From contig CANJBL010000007.1 of NCBI GenBank assembly GCA_947472795.1, forward strand, positions 96,931 to 160,930: 64,000 bases of DNA, in the 5' to 3' direction. Below the pieces are notes generated by a model that saw nothing but the letters and a program-made list of their open reading frames with translations, had not been told where the DNA came from and ran no database searches. Source of the DNA: Fidelibacterota bacterium. Lineage in GTDB: Bacteria; Pseudomonadota; Alphaproteobacteria; Rhodospirillales; Rhodospirillaceae. Every line of letters begins with the position of its first letter. The stretch's first letter is position 1. The translations under genes were made by a program, and so were the position numbers. Shown here one piece after another: positions 44,715 to 54,791 of the stretch.

Positions 44715-46109
44715 TTACAGCCCCGCCACGATCTCCTCGGTCATCTTCTTGGCATCGCCGAGCAGCATCATGGTGTTGTTGCGGTAAAAAAGCTCGTTGT
44801 CGACGCCGGCATAACCGGTCGCCATTGAGCGCTTCACGAACAGCACGGTCTTCGCCTTCTCCACATCCAGGATCGGCATACCGTAGATGGGACTGGTGGG
44901 ATCGGTTTTGGCGGCGGGGTTGGTGACGTCGTTAGCACCCAAGACATAGACCGCGTCGGCAGTGGAGAATTCGTGGTTGATCTCTTCCAATTCGAAGACC
45001 TCGTCGTAGGGAACGTTGGCTTCGGCGAGAAGCACGTTCATGTGACCAGGCATGCGGCCCGCCACGGGGTGGATGGCGTATTTCACTTCCACGCCTTGGG
45101 CCTTGAGCTTGTCACCCATTTCACGCAAAGCATGCTGAGCTTGCGCCACCGCCATGCCGTAGCCCGGCACGACGATGACCTTGCTGGCGTTTTTCATGAT
45201 GAAGGCCGCGTCATCCGCTGAACCCGCTTTGTGCGGACGGGCTTCCTTCTTGGCACCGCCCGCCGCGGCGGCGGTGTCGCCGCCGAAACCGCCCAGGATG
45301 ACGTTGAAGATGGAGCGGTTCATGCCTTTGCACATGATGTAGGACAGGATCGCGCCCGAGGAGCCCACGAGTGCTCCGACGATGATGAGCAAGCTGTTCT
45401 GCAGCGTGAAGCCGATGCCCGCTGCCGCCCAGCCCGAGTAGCTGTTGAGCATGGAGACCACCACCGGCATATCGGCGCCGCCAATCGGCAGGATGAGCAA
45501 GAATCCCAAAAGGAAGCTGATGCCCATGACAGCATAGAACTGCGCGTGGCTCTCGCTTTGGCAGAACATGACAATGAGCACAACGATGGAGATGCCAAGA
45601 GCAGCATTCAAGACGTGCTGGCCCTTGAACACCAGCGGATTACCGGTCATGAGGCCTTGCAGCTTCGCGAAGGCGATGACGGACCCTGAGAATGTGATGG
45701 CGCCGATGGCAAGCCCCAGAGACATCTCGACCAGACTTCCGGGTTCGATGGAGCCCACTTCGCCGATGCCGTAGTTGGCCGGCGATAACAGCGCACCCGT
45801 GGCCACCAGGACGGCCGCCATGCCGACCAGCGAGTGGAAGGCGGCAACAAGCTGCGGCAGCGCCGTCATCTCGATCTTCTTGGCGATGACGTAGCCGATC
45901 ACGCCGCCCAGCAAAAGGCCGCCGAAAATCCAGGTGTAGTCCTGAACGACGGGGGATGTGAGCGTCGTGGCGACAGCGATGGCCATGCCGGCCACGCCGA
46001 ACTGGTTGCCGCGCCGGGCGGACTCAGGGCTCGATAGGCCGCGCAGGGTCAGGATGAAGAAAATCCCCGCGAGGATATAAGCAAGAAGTGTTGCACCTAA
46101 TGCGGTCAT
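44715..46109 (-). CDS. pntB: NAD(P) transhydrogenase subunit beta
   Basis: A 464-residue protein. Nine or so transmembrane helices (residues about 5-255) precede the NADP(H)-binding domain III with KVIVVPGYGMAVAQAQHALREM, IHPVAGRMPGHMNVLLAEA and GANDVTNPAA. Together with the two alpha-type subunits it uses the proton gradient to make NADPH from NADH. Its start lies 4 bp after the small membrane subunit's stop. Confidence 0.96.
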   Translation of the reverse strand: MTALGATLLAYILAGIFFILTLRGLSSPESARRGNQFGVAGMAIAVATTLTSPVVQDYTWIFGGLLLGGVIGYVIAKKIEMTALPQLVAAFHSLVGMAAVLVATGALLSPANYGIGEVGSIEPGSLVEMSLGLAIGAITFSGSVIAFAKLQGLMTGNPLVFKGQHVLNAALGISIVVLIVMFCQSESHAQFYAVMGISFLLGFLLILPIGGADMPVVVSMLNSYSGWAAAGIGFTLQNSLLIIVGALVGSSGAILSYIMCKGMNRSIFNVILGGFGGDTAAAAGGAKKEARPHKAGSADDAAFIMKNASKVIVVPGYGMAVAQAQHALREMGDKLKAQGVEVKYAIHPVAGRMPGHMNVLLAEANVPYDEVFELEEINHEFSTADAVYVLGANDVTNPAAKTDPTSPIYGMPILDVEKAKTVLFVKRSMATGYAGVDNELFYRNNTMMLLGDAKKMTEEIVAGL

Positions 46110-46113
46110 GACC

Positions 46114-46440
46114 CTATTTGCCCTTCTTCTTGAACATGGAGAGCATGCGTTGGGTGACGAGGAACCCGCCGAAGATATTCACCGCCGCGAGTGTCACGGC
46201 GAAGAAGCCTAGGATCTTAGCGGGGCCGGTTTCCATGGGACCGGCGGCGAGGATGGCGCCTACGATGATAACACTGGAGACCGCGTTGGTAACTGCCATG
46301 AGCGGTGAATGCAGCGCCGGCGTGACACTCCAGACTACGTAGAAGCCGACGAAGACCGCGAGCACAAAAACAGTGAGCAGATAATAAAAATCCGCAGGAC
46401 CGTGGGCGGCGTGGCCGACCAATTCAGTGACCTGATTCAT
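46114..46440 (-). CDS. pntAB: NAD(P) transhydrogenase subunit alpha part 2 (membrane)
   Basis: A 108-residue membrane subunit with three transmembrane helices (FYYLLTVFVLAVFVGFYVVW; LMAVTNAVSSVIIVGAILAA; ILGFFAVTLAAVNIFGGFLV). It corresponds to the membrane part of the single PntA of E. coli. ATG 46440 follows GGGGAGG; the longer upstream frame is antisense-free but non-homologous. It lies between pntAA and pntB. Confidence 0.95.
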   Translation of the reverse strand: MNQVTELVGHAAHGPADFYYLLTVFVLAVFVGFYVVWSVTPALHSPLMAVTNAVSSVIIVGAILAAGPMETGPAKILGFFAVTLAAVNIFGGFLVTQRMLSMFKKKGK

Positions 46441-46459
46441 GGTACCTCCCCTGACCTGA

Positions 46460-47608
46460 CTAACCCGCGAGCGATGGGTGAACGACGGCGCCGTCTTTTG
46501 TGACCAGCGTGCCTTTGACCAGTTCATCGTCCCAATTGATCTTGAGTGCTCCGGTGCCCTTCTCCAGCATCGGCGAGACGAAGTTGAAGATGTTTTTGGA
46601 AAATAGCGCGCTGGCATCCCTGCCGAGACGCGCCGACATATTGGTGTAGCCCAGGATTGTGACGCCGTTGGGTGTCACCGTGACCTGATCCTTCACCGTG
46701 CCGGCGACATTACCGCCAGCTTCAGCCGCGAGATCGACAATGACCGAACCGTTCTTCATGCCGGCCACCATCTCGGCGGTAACCAGACGCGGCGCAGGCT
46801 TGCCGGGAATGAGCGCAGTGGTAATGACGATGTCGGCCTTCAAGACTTCCGCATGCACAGCCTCGGCCTGCTTGCGCTTGAAGTCGTCGTCCATTTCCTT
46901 GGCGTAACCGCCGGCGGTTTGCGCCGCCTTCATCTTTTCCTCGTCGACGACGATGAACTTGCCGCCGAGAGACTCCACCTGCTCCTTGGTCGCATAGCGC
47001 ACGTCGGTAGCGTACACGACGGCCCCCATGCGCTTGGCGGTGGCAATGGCCTGAAGACCCGCCACGCCCGCGCCGAAGATAAGCACACGCGCCGGCGCGA
47101 TGGTGCCAGCAGCGGTCATCATCATAGGCATGGCTTTGCCGAAGGTGGCCGCGGCGTCAACGACAGCCTTGTAGCCGGCAAGGTTCGATTGCGAGGACAA
47201 GATATCCATGGCTTGGGCCCGACTAATGCGCGGCATCAGTTCCAGCGCAAAGCTCGTCACGCCCTGCTTGGCGAGGGCCTGCATGAGCGGCTTATCGGTG
47301 AGCGCATTGAGATGCGCCAAGAGGATGGAGCCAGATTTGAGATAACTGATCTCGTCCGTGCCTTCCGCCGCCGTCATGGGTTTCTGGATCTTGAAAACCA
47401 TATCGGCAGAGCCCGCAGCAGCGGCAGCTGACGGCGCTATGGTTGCGCCCGCAGCAGTGAAGTCGCTGTCGCTGACGGAAGAGTTCGCACCGGCGCCGGT
47501 TTCGACGACGACCTTGGCACCCAAACCGACAAATTTTTTGACAGTGTCGGGCGATGCGGCCACACGGGATTCACCCGCGCGCCGCTCCTTCAAGACGGCA
47601 ACTTGCAT
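46460..47608 (-). CDS. pntAA: NAD(P) transhydrogenase subunit alpha part 1 (NAD-binding)
   Basis: A 382-residue soluble NAD(H)-binding domain I. Features are MQVAVLKERRAGESRVAASPDTVKKF, the RISRAQAMDILSSQSNLAGY loop, the NAD fold at RVLIFGAGVAGLQAIATAKRMGAVVYATD, and VITTALIPGKPAPRLVTAEMV. It is first of pntAA-pntAB-pntB; the three-gene form is standard in Alphaproteobacteria. It is divergent from a DUF3108 gene. Confidence 0.96.
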   Translation of the reverse strand: MQVAVLKERRAGESRVAASPDTVKKFVGLGAKVVVETGAGANSSVSDSDFTAAGATIAPSAAAAAGSADMVFKIQKPMTAAEGTDEISYLKSGSILLAHLNALTDKPLMQALAKQGVTSFALELMPRISRAQAMDILSSQSNLAGYKAVVDAAATFGKAMPMMMTAAGTIAPARVLIFGAGVAGLQAIATAKRMGAVVYATDVRYATKEQVESLGGKFIVVDEEKMKAAQTAGGYAKEMDDDFKRKQAEAVHAEVLKADIVITTALIPGKPAPRLVTAEMVAGMKNGSVIVDLAAEAGGNVAGTVKDQVTVTPNGVTILGYTNMSARLGRDASALFSKNIFNFVSPMLEKGTGALKINWDDELVKGTLVTKDGAVVHPSLAG

Positions 47609-47717
47609 CGATACCTCTCCTATGAACCCCCGGCAGACCGGCGTCTAAGGTCGATATCTTGGCCCTTATGCACCTGGCCGCGAATTTCTCTCCCGTTACA
47701 TTTTTAACCACAAAAGC

Positions 47718-47761
47718 GGGGTTTCCCTAGAGCAATATTTCGTGAACGCGCCGGAAACCCC
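47718..47761. repeat. inverted repeat in the pntAA-DUF3108 divergent region
   Basis: GGGGTTTCC at 47718-47726 mirrors GGAAACCCC at 47753-47761 with a 26-base spacer. A 7-bp tandem TAGACTC pair lies at 47844-47857. The 273-bp region must hold both divergent promoters; I cannot place them. Confidence 0.6.
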
Positions 47762-47881
47762 AGTCATCCCGCGGTCTTAGTGTGCAATACGGAACATCTC
47801 CGCCGATTCGGGCGTCATAATGGATAAGACAGCGCACGCACATTAGACTCTAGACTCTGCTGTGCGAGGAGAAGGACTTTC

Positions 47882-48814
47882 ATGATCAGCCGCCTCTGCG
47901 GTCCTCATATCCTGACGAAAGCCTGCTGCGGGATCGCACTCCTGGTGATTCTGGTGATCGCCGGTGCCGCACGCGCGGCCGCCATAGAGAACCCCAGTGC
48001 AAACGTAGCGACTGCAAATCCCGTTCTGTCGGAACACCTTGTCTATAACATCATGGTCGGCGGGCTCCATGTCGGCGACGCCATGGTGTCGCTGGACCAG
48101 AACGACGCAAAGTACGCCACACAGATGCGCGTGGTGGCGCGCGGTGTCGCCAAATTCCTGAAGAATTTCCACGCCGAGCTGAAGGGCGAAGGCGCTGTGG
48201 CCCCATCCGGCGTTGTACCATCGGTCTATGCCCGGCAGTGGTCTACCGACGATGTTGGCGCGGATATGACCATGACCTTCGATACCTCGACGCGCACGGC
48301 AGAGACGAAGGAGCGCGTCTTCAATCCGGAAACAGGCAAAACGCTAACAGAAGACGAATTGCCCTGGGGCCGGAGCCGCGACCTGAAGCCCGTGCCTGCC
48401 AACCTGCGCACGAATGTGTTCGACCCCATGGCGGCCTTTGTCTCCGCGCGTGGGCAGATCATGGCGCAGGCGGCGGGATCGAACGGCAAGACATTCCGCG
48501 TGCCAATCTATGACGGCAAACGGCGCTACGACATTGTTGGCAAGAGCGGGCCGAAGCGGTCCTCGACCATCAATGGCGTCTTGCGCGATGTGATCCCCGT
48601 GACGGCTTCGTTAGAGCCGGTGTTCGGCTTCGCACGGCGCACGACAGAAGAGATGCAAGAATCGGAAGCTAAACTGCTATTCACAGCAGATGCGCGCTTT
48701 ATCCCCGTGCAGATCACATTGACCAATGATCTCTTGAGCGGCGTGATGAACTTGGCGAACGACTGCAAGACAAACGCCGCCGCTTGCGCCGACTTCGGCA
48801 AGGACGCGAGCTGA
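47882..48814 (+). CDS. DUF3108-family exported protein
   Basis: A 310-residue protein with a hydrophobic signal peptide (residues about 12-33). The DUF3108 pattern follows: LSEHLVYNIMVGGLHVGDAMVSL, MRVVARGVAKFLKNFHAELKGEG, TFDTSTRTAETKERVFNPETGK, then RRYDIVG and a beta-rich C-terminal half. The family is predicted to be a periplasmic beta-barrel-like or lipid-binding fold of unknown role. ATG 47882 follows AAGGAC. Confidence 0.85.
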   Translation: MISRLCGPHILTKACCGIALLVILVIAGAARAAAIENPSANVATANPVLSEHLVYNIMVGGLHVGDAMVSLDQNDAKYATQMRVVARGVAKFLKNFHAELKGEGAVAPSGVVPSVYARQWSTDDVGADMTMTFDTSTRTAETKERVFNPETGKTLTEDELPWGRSRDLKPVPANLRTNVFDPMAAFVSARGQIMAQAAGSNGKTFRVPIYDGKRRYDIVGKSGPKRSSTINGVLRDVIPVTASLEPVFGFARRTTEEMQESEAKLLFTADARFIPVQITLTNDLLSGVMNLANDCKTNAAACADFGKDAS

Positions 48815-48933
48815 TTATTCAAGAGCTGATTATTCCGGGACGGCTTCCGCGCCCCTAAAACCGGTGATGCCATGGCATCACGCGGCGGCACCTGCTATAG
48901 GTCTGGTCTGCGCCGTTTCGGATTCCGGTCAAT

Positions 48934-49836
48934 ATGCAACAACCGCCTGACTTGCAGCACCATCCCCTTCTCCTTGCACTGCAAAAAGCAGGATTGGCCG
49001 CGCCCGAAGACTTTGCGCCCCTATCGGACCGCGTTCGCGATCGCGACGACGTTTACGCCCTGAAGTGCGCGCGTTCGGGGCTCATCGTTCTTAACAGAAC
49101 CGATCACATCAATGCCGAGGTCTATGAAGATCGCGGTGACTTGTCCTATTGGGGACCCGCCGAACGCGCGAAACTTTTGCAATCAACCTTGATGGATGAT
49201 GCGCGCCGCGCGCAATTCATCAGGCCGCATGTGCAGGGCAAAAGCTATCTGGATATTGGAACGGGGCTTGGCGGGATCTTGGACATCGTACGGCCTTTTT
49301 GCGACGAGGTTCATGCGGTGGAACCCCAAGCCGGGGCGCGCGACATCTTGCTTAAAGAAGGATACGCGACGTTCAAGCACATCAACGATGTGCCGCGACA
49401 ACATTACGACGTTGTTTCGCTGTTCCATGTCTATGAGCATGTGCCAGATCAGATTGAATTTCTTGCCTCCGTGCGGGAAGTTTTGAAGCCAGGCGGTTTT
49501 CTGGTCGTCGAAGTTCCACATGCCAGAGATGCGCTGCTCAGCCTCTATGAAAGCCAGGCCTTTTTAAATTTCACGCTGTGGAGTCAACACCTCATCCTTC
49601 ACACGCGCGAAAGCTTGAGACGTTTTGCCGAACAGGCGGCTTTCTCCGATATTCAAGTACGCGGCATTCAACGCTATTCCCTGGCCAATCACTTGCACTG
49701 GTTGGCTAAGAATAAACCGGGCGGACATGTCGTTTGGGATTTCCTGAATGACGACGCTCTTTCGGGAGCATATGAGCGCCGGTTGGACCAGCTCGATATG
49801 ACCGATACGCTGCTGGCGACTGCCCGCGTTCCATAA
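48934..49836 (+). CDS. class I SAM-dependent methyltransferase
   Basis: A 300-residue methyltransferase. The SAM motif I is SYLDIGTGLGGILDIVRPF. Further motifs are VHAVEPQAGARDILLKEGY, HYDVVSLFHVYEHVPDQIEFLASVREVLKPGGFLVVEVPH and a C-terminal part with RYSLANHLHWLAKNKPGGH. This type is common in O-antigen, capsule or nucleotide-sugar clusters. It lies alone between DUF3108 and UbiB-like genes, so the substrate is unknown. The region is somewhat less GC-rich than its neighbours. Confidence 0.85.
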   Translation: MQQPPDLQHHPLLLALQKAGLAAPEDFAPLSDRVRDRDDVYALKCARSGLIVLNRTDHINAEVYEDRGDLSYWGPAERAKLLQSTLMDDARRAQFIRPHVQGKSYLDIGTGLGGILDIVRPFCDEVHAVEPQAGARDILLKEGYATFKHINDVPRQHYDVVSLFHVYEHVPDQIEFLASVREVLKPGGFLVVEVPHARDALLSLYESQAFLNFTLWSQHLILHTRESLRRFAEQAAFSDIQVRGIQRYSLANHLHWLAKNKPGGHVVWDFLNDDALSGAYERRLDQLDMTDTLLATARVP

Positions 49837-49849
49837 TGAACGCAGCGCG

Positions 49850-51199
49850 CTATTTCAGATCGGCCTTCTTAAGAGCCGCGCTTTGCGCTTTCGCCAATAC
49901 ATCTACATCAAAGCCCGCGATGGTGTCCTGAAACAGCCGGTGCCAGTTCACATGAGCCTTCAGACGCATGAAGACTGAACCGAGGCCGATGGCAGCGCGG
50001 TCCATGAGCACAAACTCGCGCGGCGGCTTCACGCCACCCAAACGCCTGAGTTCCTTATGCACCTTTGCGACGGTCTCGCGGCCATAGACGGCAGCGTTGG
50101 TTTCCTCGATGAGGCGCGGGCGATCTTCCATCAGCGGCGCATAGACAAAAGCGGCCCAGATGTTGAGCGTATCAATGACCTCATTGCTGAGTCCGGTGAA
50201 ACCCCAAATCTCGTAAGCCGAGACCGCGAGCGCGCGGTCACCCTTTTGCAGCGCGTTGAAGAGGTCAATGACACCTTTGACGAACTGCGGATCGAAGATG
50301 CGGATGGCGCCGAAATCCATGAGATTGATGGTGGTGTCGGGGCGGACCGTGTAGTTGCCGAGGTGCGGATCGCCGTGGATGACGCCGAACTTGTAGAAGG
50401 GCACATACCAGGCACGGAACATATTGACGGCGATGGCATCGCGCGTGGCCTGATCGCTGCGGTCCGCCACTTCCTGCAAGGGATCGCCTTCGAGCCAGGT
50501 CATGGTGAGCAGGCGGCGCGTGGAAAGATCGGACACAACTTCGGGCACGTGAACGCCCTTCTCCGCCGCCAGCATGTGACGATATAGCGCGAGATTGCGG
50601 GCCTCGTTGTGGTAGTCGAGTTCTTCTTTGAGGCGTGCTGAAATCTCGGCGTGGATTTCGCTGGGATCGATGGCCGGGTCGTAGGTGCGATAGGCAGCGA
50701 ACACCAAGCGAAGCTGTTTCAAGTCGGCTTCCACGACGGAGTCCATATCCGGATACTGGAGCTTGCACGCGAGTGCGCGTCCATCGAGGGCCACAGCTTT
50801 ATGAACTTGTCCGAGGGACGCCGCGCGCGTGGCCTCGCGGGGAAAGCTTTTGAACTTGCTCTTCCACCACTCGCCCAACTCCGTCGTCATGCGGCGATTA
50901 ACGAAGGGCCAGCCCATATGCGGCGCATTGGCCTGCAGATGCGCAAGTTCGGCGGCGTACTCGGCGGGCAAAGCTTCGGGAATGGTGGAGAGAATTTGCG
51001 CTACTTTCATGAGCGGGCCTTTGAGGCCGCCCAAGGCCAGCTTCAACCCTTCCGCGTTCTTGGCGGGATCGCTCTTGCGGCCCAGCACGCGTTCGCCAGC
51101 CACGCGTGCCGCGAAGCCGCCGATGGCCGTGCCAACCTGGGCATAGCGCTTCACGCGCCCGGTCAATGTGTTTTCGTCGGAAGACGGTTTCTTCGCCAT
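49850..51199 (-). CDS. AarF/ABC1/UbiB-family kinase-like protein
   Basis: A 449-residue atypical kinase. The KxGQ region reads PLMKVAQILSTIPEALP, so the usual Gly is Ala. The Ala-rich loop is RAASLGQVHKA, the lysine strand is ALACKLQYPDM, the catalytic part is GVIHGDPHLGNYTV and the metal motif is LMDFGAIRIF. Family members aid ubiquinone synthesis or lipid homeostasis through ATPase-like activity. COQ9 is in the same window but 16 kb away. It lies convergent with a methyltransferase gene. Confidence 0.9.
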   Translation of the reverse strand: MAKKPSSDENTLTGRVKRYAQVGTAIGGFAARVAGERVLGRKSDPAKNAEGLKLALGGLKGPLMKVAQILSTIPEALPAEYAAELAHLQANAPHMGWPFVNRRMTTELGEWWKSKFKSFPREATRAASLGQVHKAVALDGRALACKLQYPDMDSVVEADLKQLRLVFAAYRTYDPAIDPSEIHAEISARLKEELDYHNEARNLALYRHMLAAEKGVHVPEVVSDLSTRRLLTMTWLEGDPLQEVADRSDQATRDAIAVNMFRAWYVPFYKFGVIHGDPHLGNYTVRPDTTINLMDFGAIRIFDPQFVKGVIDLFNALQKGDRALAVSAYEIWGFTGLSNEVIDTLNIWAAFVYAPLMEDRPRLIEETNAAVYGRETVAKVHKELRRLGGVKPPREFVLMDRAAIGLGSVFMRLKAHVNWHRLFQDTIAGFDVDVLAKAQSAALKKADLK

Positions 51200-51267
51200 G
51201 ACGCACAGTACCTTCGGGCGCGCTTTGGCGCTACCGTGTCAGGCTTGTGTGCAGGGTGATGTGCCGC

Positions 51268-52191
51268 TTAGGCCGCCGGCGGCAACGTCTCGTTGAGATA
51301 GGCGTAGCGCGATCCGTCGAGATACCGCGAGGGACACAAGGACCTGTTGATCACGCGGTCGCGGATCTTCGGATGGCCGCGCGGCGTATCCTTGAATTTC
51401 TCTTCCAGGGCCGCAAATGCTGATGGCTCCTCGGGATCGTCGAACCATAGACCAGACGCTTTGAGGTCTGCCACGACACCGTCCGACCATGGCTCCATGC
51501 AATGATCGGTCCTGACGTAGCGGCGGTAATACCACTCTTCCCGGCCGAAGCTGTTGGGCAGCGAATAGGTATAGTTGACCATGTACCGCGGCTCGGACAG
51601 CAGCGGGCCCATATGTTGAAGGCGGCTATCGAAAATCACGCAGTCGCCGTGATTGATCGGCATCCAATGTTCCTGTTGCGTGATGTCGCTGATCTTCAAG
51701 CCGCCCGGGCTTGGCATTTGCGCGAGACGCGGTTTGTGCGAGCCAGCAACGACGGCGAACTTGGTCTGAACGCCCGGCGGCAGGAAATAATGCAGCACGC
51801 GTATGACGGCACACCGGTCGGGAGAGTCCGCATCGATTGGTTCATCTTTGAACATGTCCATGTCGAGATGATTATCGCGATGCAGGCCGGCGGCAGACCA
51901 CATAGCGGAAATGCCGTCCTGGAGGATTTTTATGTCGGGGCCGACAACATCGCGCAGGATTTCCAGAACGCGCGGATGAGTGGCGAGCTTTTTCCGGAAG
52001 ATCGGAATCTCAAGGCCATAGTTATGCGCCGCATATGTGGGAATCTTACGCGATTGCACCCAGGGAAGTGTTTCCGGGCCGTAGCCCGTAACATCGGCCA
52101 GGGCGCGCAGGATTTCGTCCGCCTCAGCGCCCGACAGCAGGCCGCTGATTTTCACATACCCGAAAAGCGCCAGGCGTTCTTTGAGAGTCAT
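51268..52191 (-). CDS. phytanoyl-CoA dioxygenase (PhyH)-like 2-oxoglutarate/Fe(II) enzyme
   Basis: A 307-residue double-stranded beta-helix oxygenase. With the ATG at 52191, the iron site is His104 and Asp106 (LHRDNHLD) and His193 (RLQHMG), and the 2-oxoglutarate Arg is 202 (RYMVNYTY). The beginning is MTLKERLALFGYVKISGLL, as in PhyH proteins. An upstream ATG at 52320 adds 43 residues with codon usage unlike the rest, so I prefer the shorter form. The substrate cannot be predicted. Its neighbours are a UbiB-like gene and a VOC gene. Confidence 0.75.
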   Translation of the reverse strand: MTLKERLALFGYVKISGLLSGAEADEILRALADVTGYGPETLPWVQSRKIPTYAAHNYGLEIPIFRKKLATHPRVLEILRDVVGPDIKILQDGISAMWSAAGLHRDNHLDMDMFKDEPIDADSPDRCAVIRVLHYFLPPGVQTKFAVVAGSHKPRLAQMPSPGGLKISDITQQEHWMPINHGDCVIFDSRLQHMGPLLSEPRYMVNYTYSLPNSFGREEWYYRRYVRTDHCMEPWSDGVVADLKASGLWFDDPEEPSAFAALEEKFKDTPRGHPKIRDRVINRSLCPSRYLDGSRYAYLNETLPPAA

Positions 52192-52376
52192 ATCCGGCTC
52201 CGCGTGGAATACGGGCTCAAAAAGCCTTTGAGCCCCGGATACACCATAGGAGACAGGGACTAAAACCGGGTTAACACCACCGTGGTGGGTATGCCCTAAC
52301 CCCTTGAAGACAAAGGCCATAGATTCCGGGCGCGCGCGGAGTTCTTCCGGATTTAATTGTCCCTGGTACGAATTAA

Positions 52377-52796
52377 TTAGGTGGCGAAGAGCTGGCCCAG
52401 GTCCTTGAAGGCCTTGAACTCCAGGGCGTTGCCCGAGGGATCAAGCAGGAACATGGTCGCCTGCTCGCCCGCCTCGCCCTTGAAACGGATGTATGGCTCG
52501 ATCACGAAGGCGACCTTCGCGGCCTTGAGGCGCACCGCGAGCGCGTTCCAGTCGTCCATGGCCAGGACCACGCCAAAATGAGGCACCGGCACGTCATGAC
52601 CATCGACCGGGTTGTGATGCGCCTTCACCGTCATGGCGCGATTGAGATGAACAACAAACTGATGACCATAAAGATTGAAGTCCACCCACTCGGGCGCGCT
52701 GCGCCCCTCCGGACAACACAGCAGGTCCCCATAAAAAGCACGTGCCGCCGCGATATCGTGAACCGGAACCGCGATGTGGAACGGAGTCAGCGTCAC
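52377..52796 (-). CDS. VOC-family (glyoxalase-like) protein
   Basis: A 139-residue vicinal-oxygen-chelate protein: [27 protein letters not shown] at the start, [27 protein letters not shown] in the second half and [15 protein letters not shown] at the end. Metal ligands are likely His7, His64 and Glu128 or nearby. It starts with GTG at 52796, overlapping the pepF stop by 4 bp (GTGA). The reaction is unknown. Confidence 0.9.
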   Translation of the reverse strand: MTLTPFHIAVPVHDIAAARAFYGDLLCCPEGRSAPEWVDFNLYGHQFVVHLNRAMTVKAHHNPVDGHDVPVPHFGVVLAMDDWNALAVRLKAAKVAFVIEPYIRFKGEAGEQATMFLLDPSGNALEFKAFKDLGQLFAT

Positions 52797-54643
52797 GCAG
52801 TCTTCTCCAACTCGTCGATGAAGCCCTCGATAGTCTTCATGCCACGGCGCCAGAAGCCGGGGTCGGTGGCATCAAGGCCAAAAGGCGCCAGCAGCTCCTT
52901 GTGGCGGAACTTACCCCCGGCAGAGAGCATGTCGAGATACTTGGCCTGGAAATCCGGCACGGCCTTGGTGGCATAGACGTTATAGAGCGCATTCACCAGG
53001 CAATCGCCGAAGGCATAGGCGTACACGTAGAACGGCACATGCACGAAATGGCTGATGTAGCTCCAGAAGTTTTTGTATTCGTCGTCAAAGTGAAACGCGG
53101 GGCCGAGGCTTTGCTTCTGCACGGCCATCCAGATCTCACTCAGTTGTTCATGCGACAGTTCACCGTCCCTGCGCGCGTCGTGGACCTGACGTTCAAAATC
53201 GTGGAAAGCGATCTGACGCACGACAGTGTTGAGCATGTCTTCCACTTTCCCCGCCAACAGCGCGCGGCGCTGGACGGGGTCCTTCTCGACGGCAAGCAGC
53301 GCCTGGAACGTGAGCATCTCGCCGAAGACCGAAGCGGTTTCAGCCAGCGTCAGCGGTGTGCCGGAGATGAGGGCACCTTGCGGAGCGGCCAACACCTGAT
53401 GCACGCCGTGGCCCAGCTCGTGGGCCAGCGTCTGCACATCGCGCGGACTGCCGAGATAGTTCATGAGGATGTAGGGATGCGCGGAGGGCACGGTGGGATG
53501 CGAGAATGCACCTGACGCCTTGCCAGGACGCGCGGGCGCGTCGATCCAGTTCTTGGCGAAGAAGTCGTCGACAATGCCGGCGAGCTTCGGCGAGAACCCC
53601 GCATAAGCGCCGCGCACGGTCTTTTGAGCTTCTGCCCACGAGATGTCGCGGTGTGTCGCCGTGGGCAACGGCGCGTTGCGATCCCAGTACTCCAACTTGT
53701 CTTTGCCGAGCCACTTGGCCTTGAGGGCGTAATACCGGTGCGCGGTGTCTGGGTATGCGCTCTTCACGGCGGAGATGAGGGCATCGACTACTTCGTCTTC
53801 GACCAGGTTGGCAAGATTGCGCGATGAGACGGGTGCCGCAAACTTGCGCCACTCGTCCTCGACGCCCTTATCCTTCGCGAGCACGTTGGTCACGAGCGTG
53901 AAGAGTTGGAGCTTGTCGCCCAGCACGGCACCGATGGCCTTGGCGGCGGCCTTGCGGCGCTCAGGCACGGGATCGGACAAGCGGTTGAGTGCCGCGGTGA
54001 GCGTCAACTCCTCGCCGCTCACAGTGCAGCGCAGGTTGGCCAGCGTTTCATCATAAAGGCGCACCCAGGCCGTGCGGCCCGTGGTGGACTTGTCGAGAAA
54101 CAGACGTTCCAGATCATCGCTGAGTTCATGGGCGCGCATGACGCGCAAATCTCGGATCCAAGGCTCGTAACGGGCGGCGGAAGGATGCGTCATCTTGGCA
54201 GCCAGCACGTCGTCCGCGAGGCGGTTGATCTCGAGCGTGAAGAACAGCGTCTTGCCGCTGAGCACCGTGAGACGTTCCACGGTGTCCTGATAGAAGCGAC
54301 CGCGCGCAGGGTCGGAGACATCGCCCGACTGATAAAGCTGAGCGTAGCTGCCCACCTTGCCGAGGATTTCGCTGATGGCTTCATACTCGGCGATGGCCGC
54401 ACCGAAGGCGGCAGAGTCCATGACCGCGACCTTGCCGCGATTCTTCTCGAAGGTGTCCGTGCGCTTTTCGGCGGCGGCGATATCGGCCTTGAAGTCGGCA
54501 CTATCGGGGGCGCTGTAAAGATCGGCGAGGTTCCATTCCGGTAGAGGCCCCAGAACGGCAGTACCCGAAGGCTCGTCCTTGGGTGCCAGAACAGCCGCGT
54601 TGATACGATCTGTCACATTTCCGACTTGAGTTTTTTGAGTCAT
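52793..54643 (-). CDS. pepF: oligoendopeptidase F (M3 family)
   Basis: A 616-residue cytoplasmic metallopeptidase. The zinc motif HELGH has His408, Glu409 and His412 in [16 protein letters not shown]. Upstream lies the [22 protein letters not shown] core ([22 protein letters not shown]). The C-terminal helical part has [31 protein letters not shown]. It cleaves short peptides. It is first in a two-gene unit with the VOC gene and divergent from the acyl-CoA ligase gene. Confidence 0.95.
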   Translation of the reverse strand: MTQKTQVGNVTDRINAAVLAPKDEPSGTAVLGPLPEWNLADLYSAPDSADFKADIAAAEKRTDTFEKNRGKVAVMDSAAFGAAIAEYEAISEILGKVGSYAQLYQSGDVSDPARGRFYQDTVERLTVLSGKTLFFTLEINRLADDVLAAKMTHPSAARYEPWIRDLRVMRAHELSDDLERLFLDKSTTGRTAWVRLYDETLANLRCTVSGEELTLTAALNRLSDPVPERRKAAAKAIGAVLGDKLQLFTLVTNVLAKDKGVEDEWRKFAAPVSSRNLANLVEDEVVDALISAVKSAYPDTAHRYYALKAKWLGKDKLEYWDRNAPLPTATHRDISWAEAQKTVRGAYAGFSPKLAGIVDDFFAKNWIDAPARPGKASGAFSHPTVPSAHPYILMNYLGSPRDVQTLAHELGHGVHQVLAAPQGALISGTPLTLAETASVFGEMLTFQALLAVEKDPVQRRALLAGKVEDMLNTVVRQIAFHDFERQVHDARRDGELSHEQLSEIWMAVQKQSLGPAFHFDDEYKNFWSYISHFVHVPFYVYAYAFGDCLVNALYNVYATKAVPDFQAKYLDMLSAGGKFRHKELLAPFGLDATDPGFWRRGMKTIEGFIDELEKTA

Positions 54644-54791
54644 GGCCTGTCTCCCTACCCCGCCATATAGGCGTGATCCCCGGCCTCAGCCAACGCAAAT
54701 CCGCGTCATTGCGCCAATTTTTCTTAGGTCTGGACAGGCTCTAATTTAACCCTGAAATTATACCGCCTCGGGATTACCGAAGAGGGTTTTC

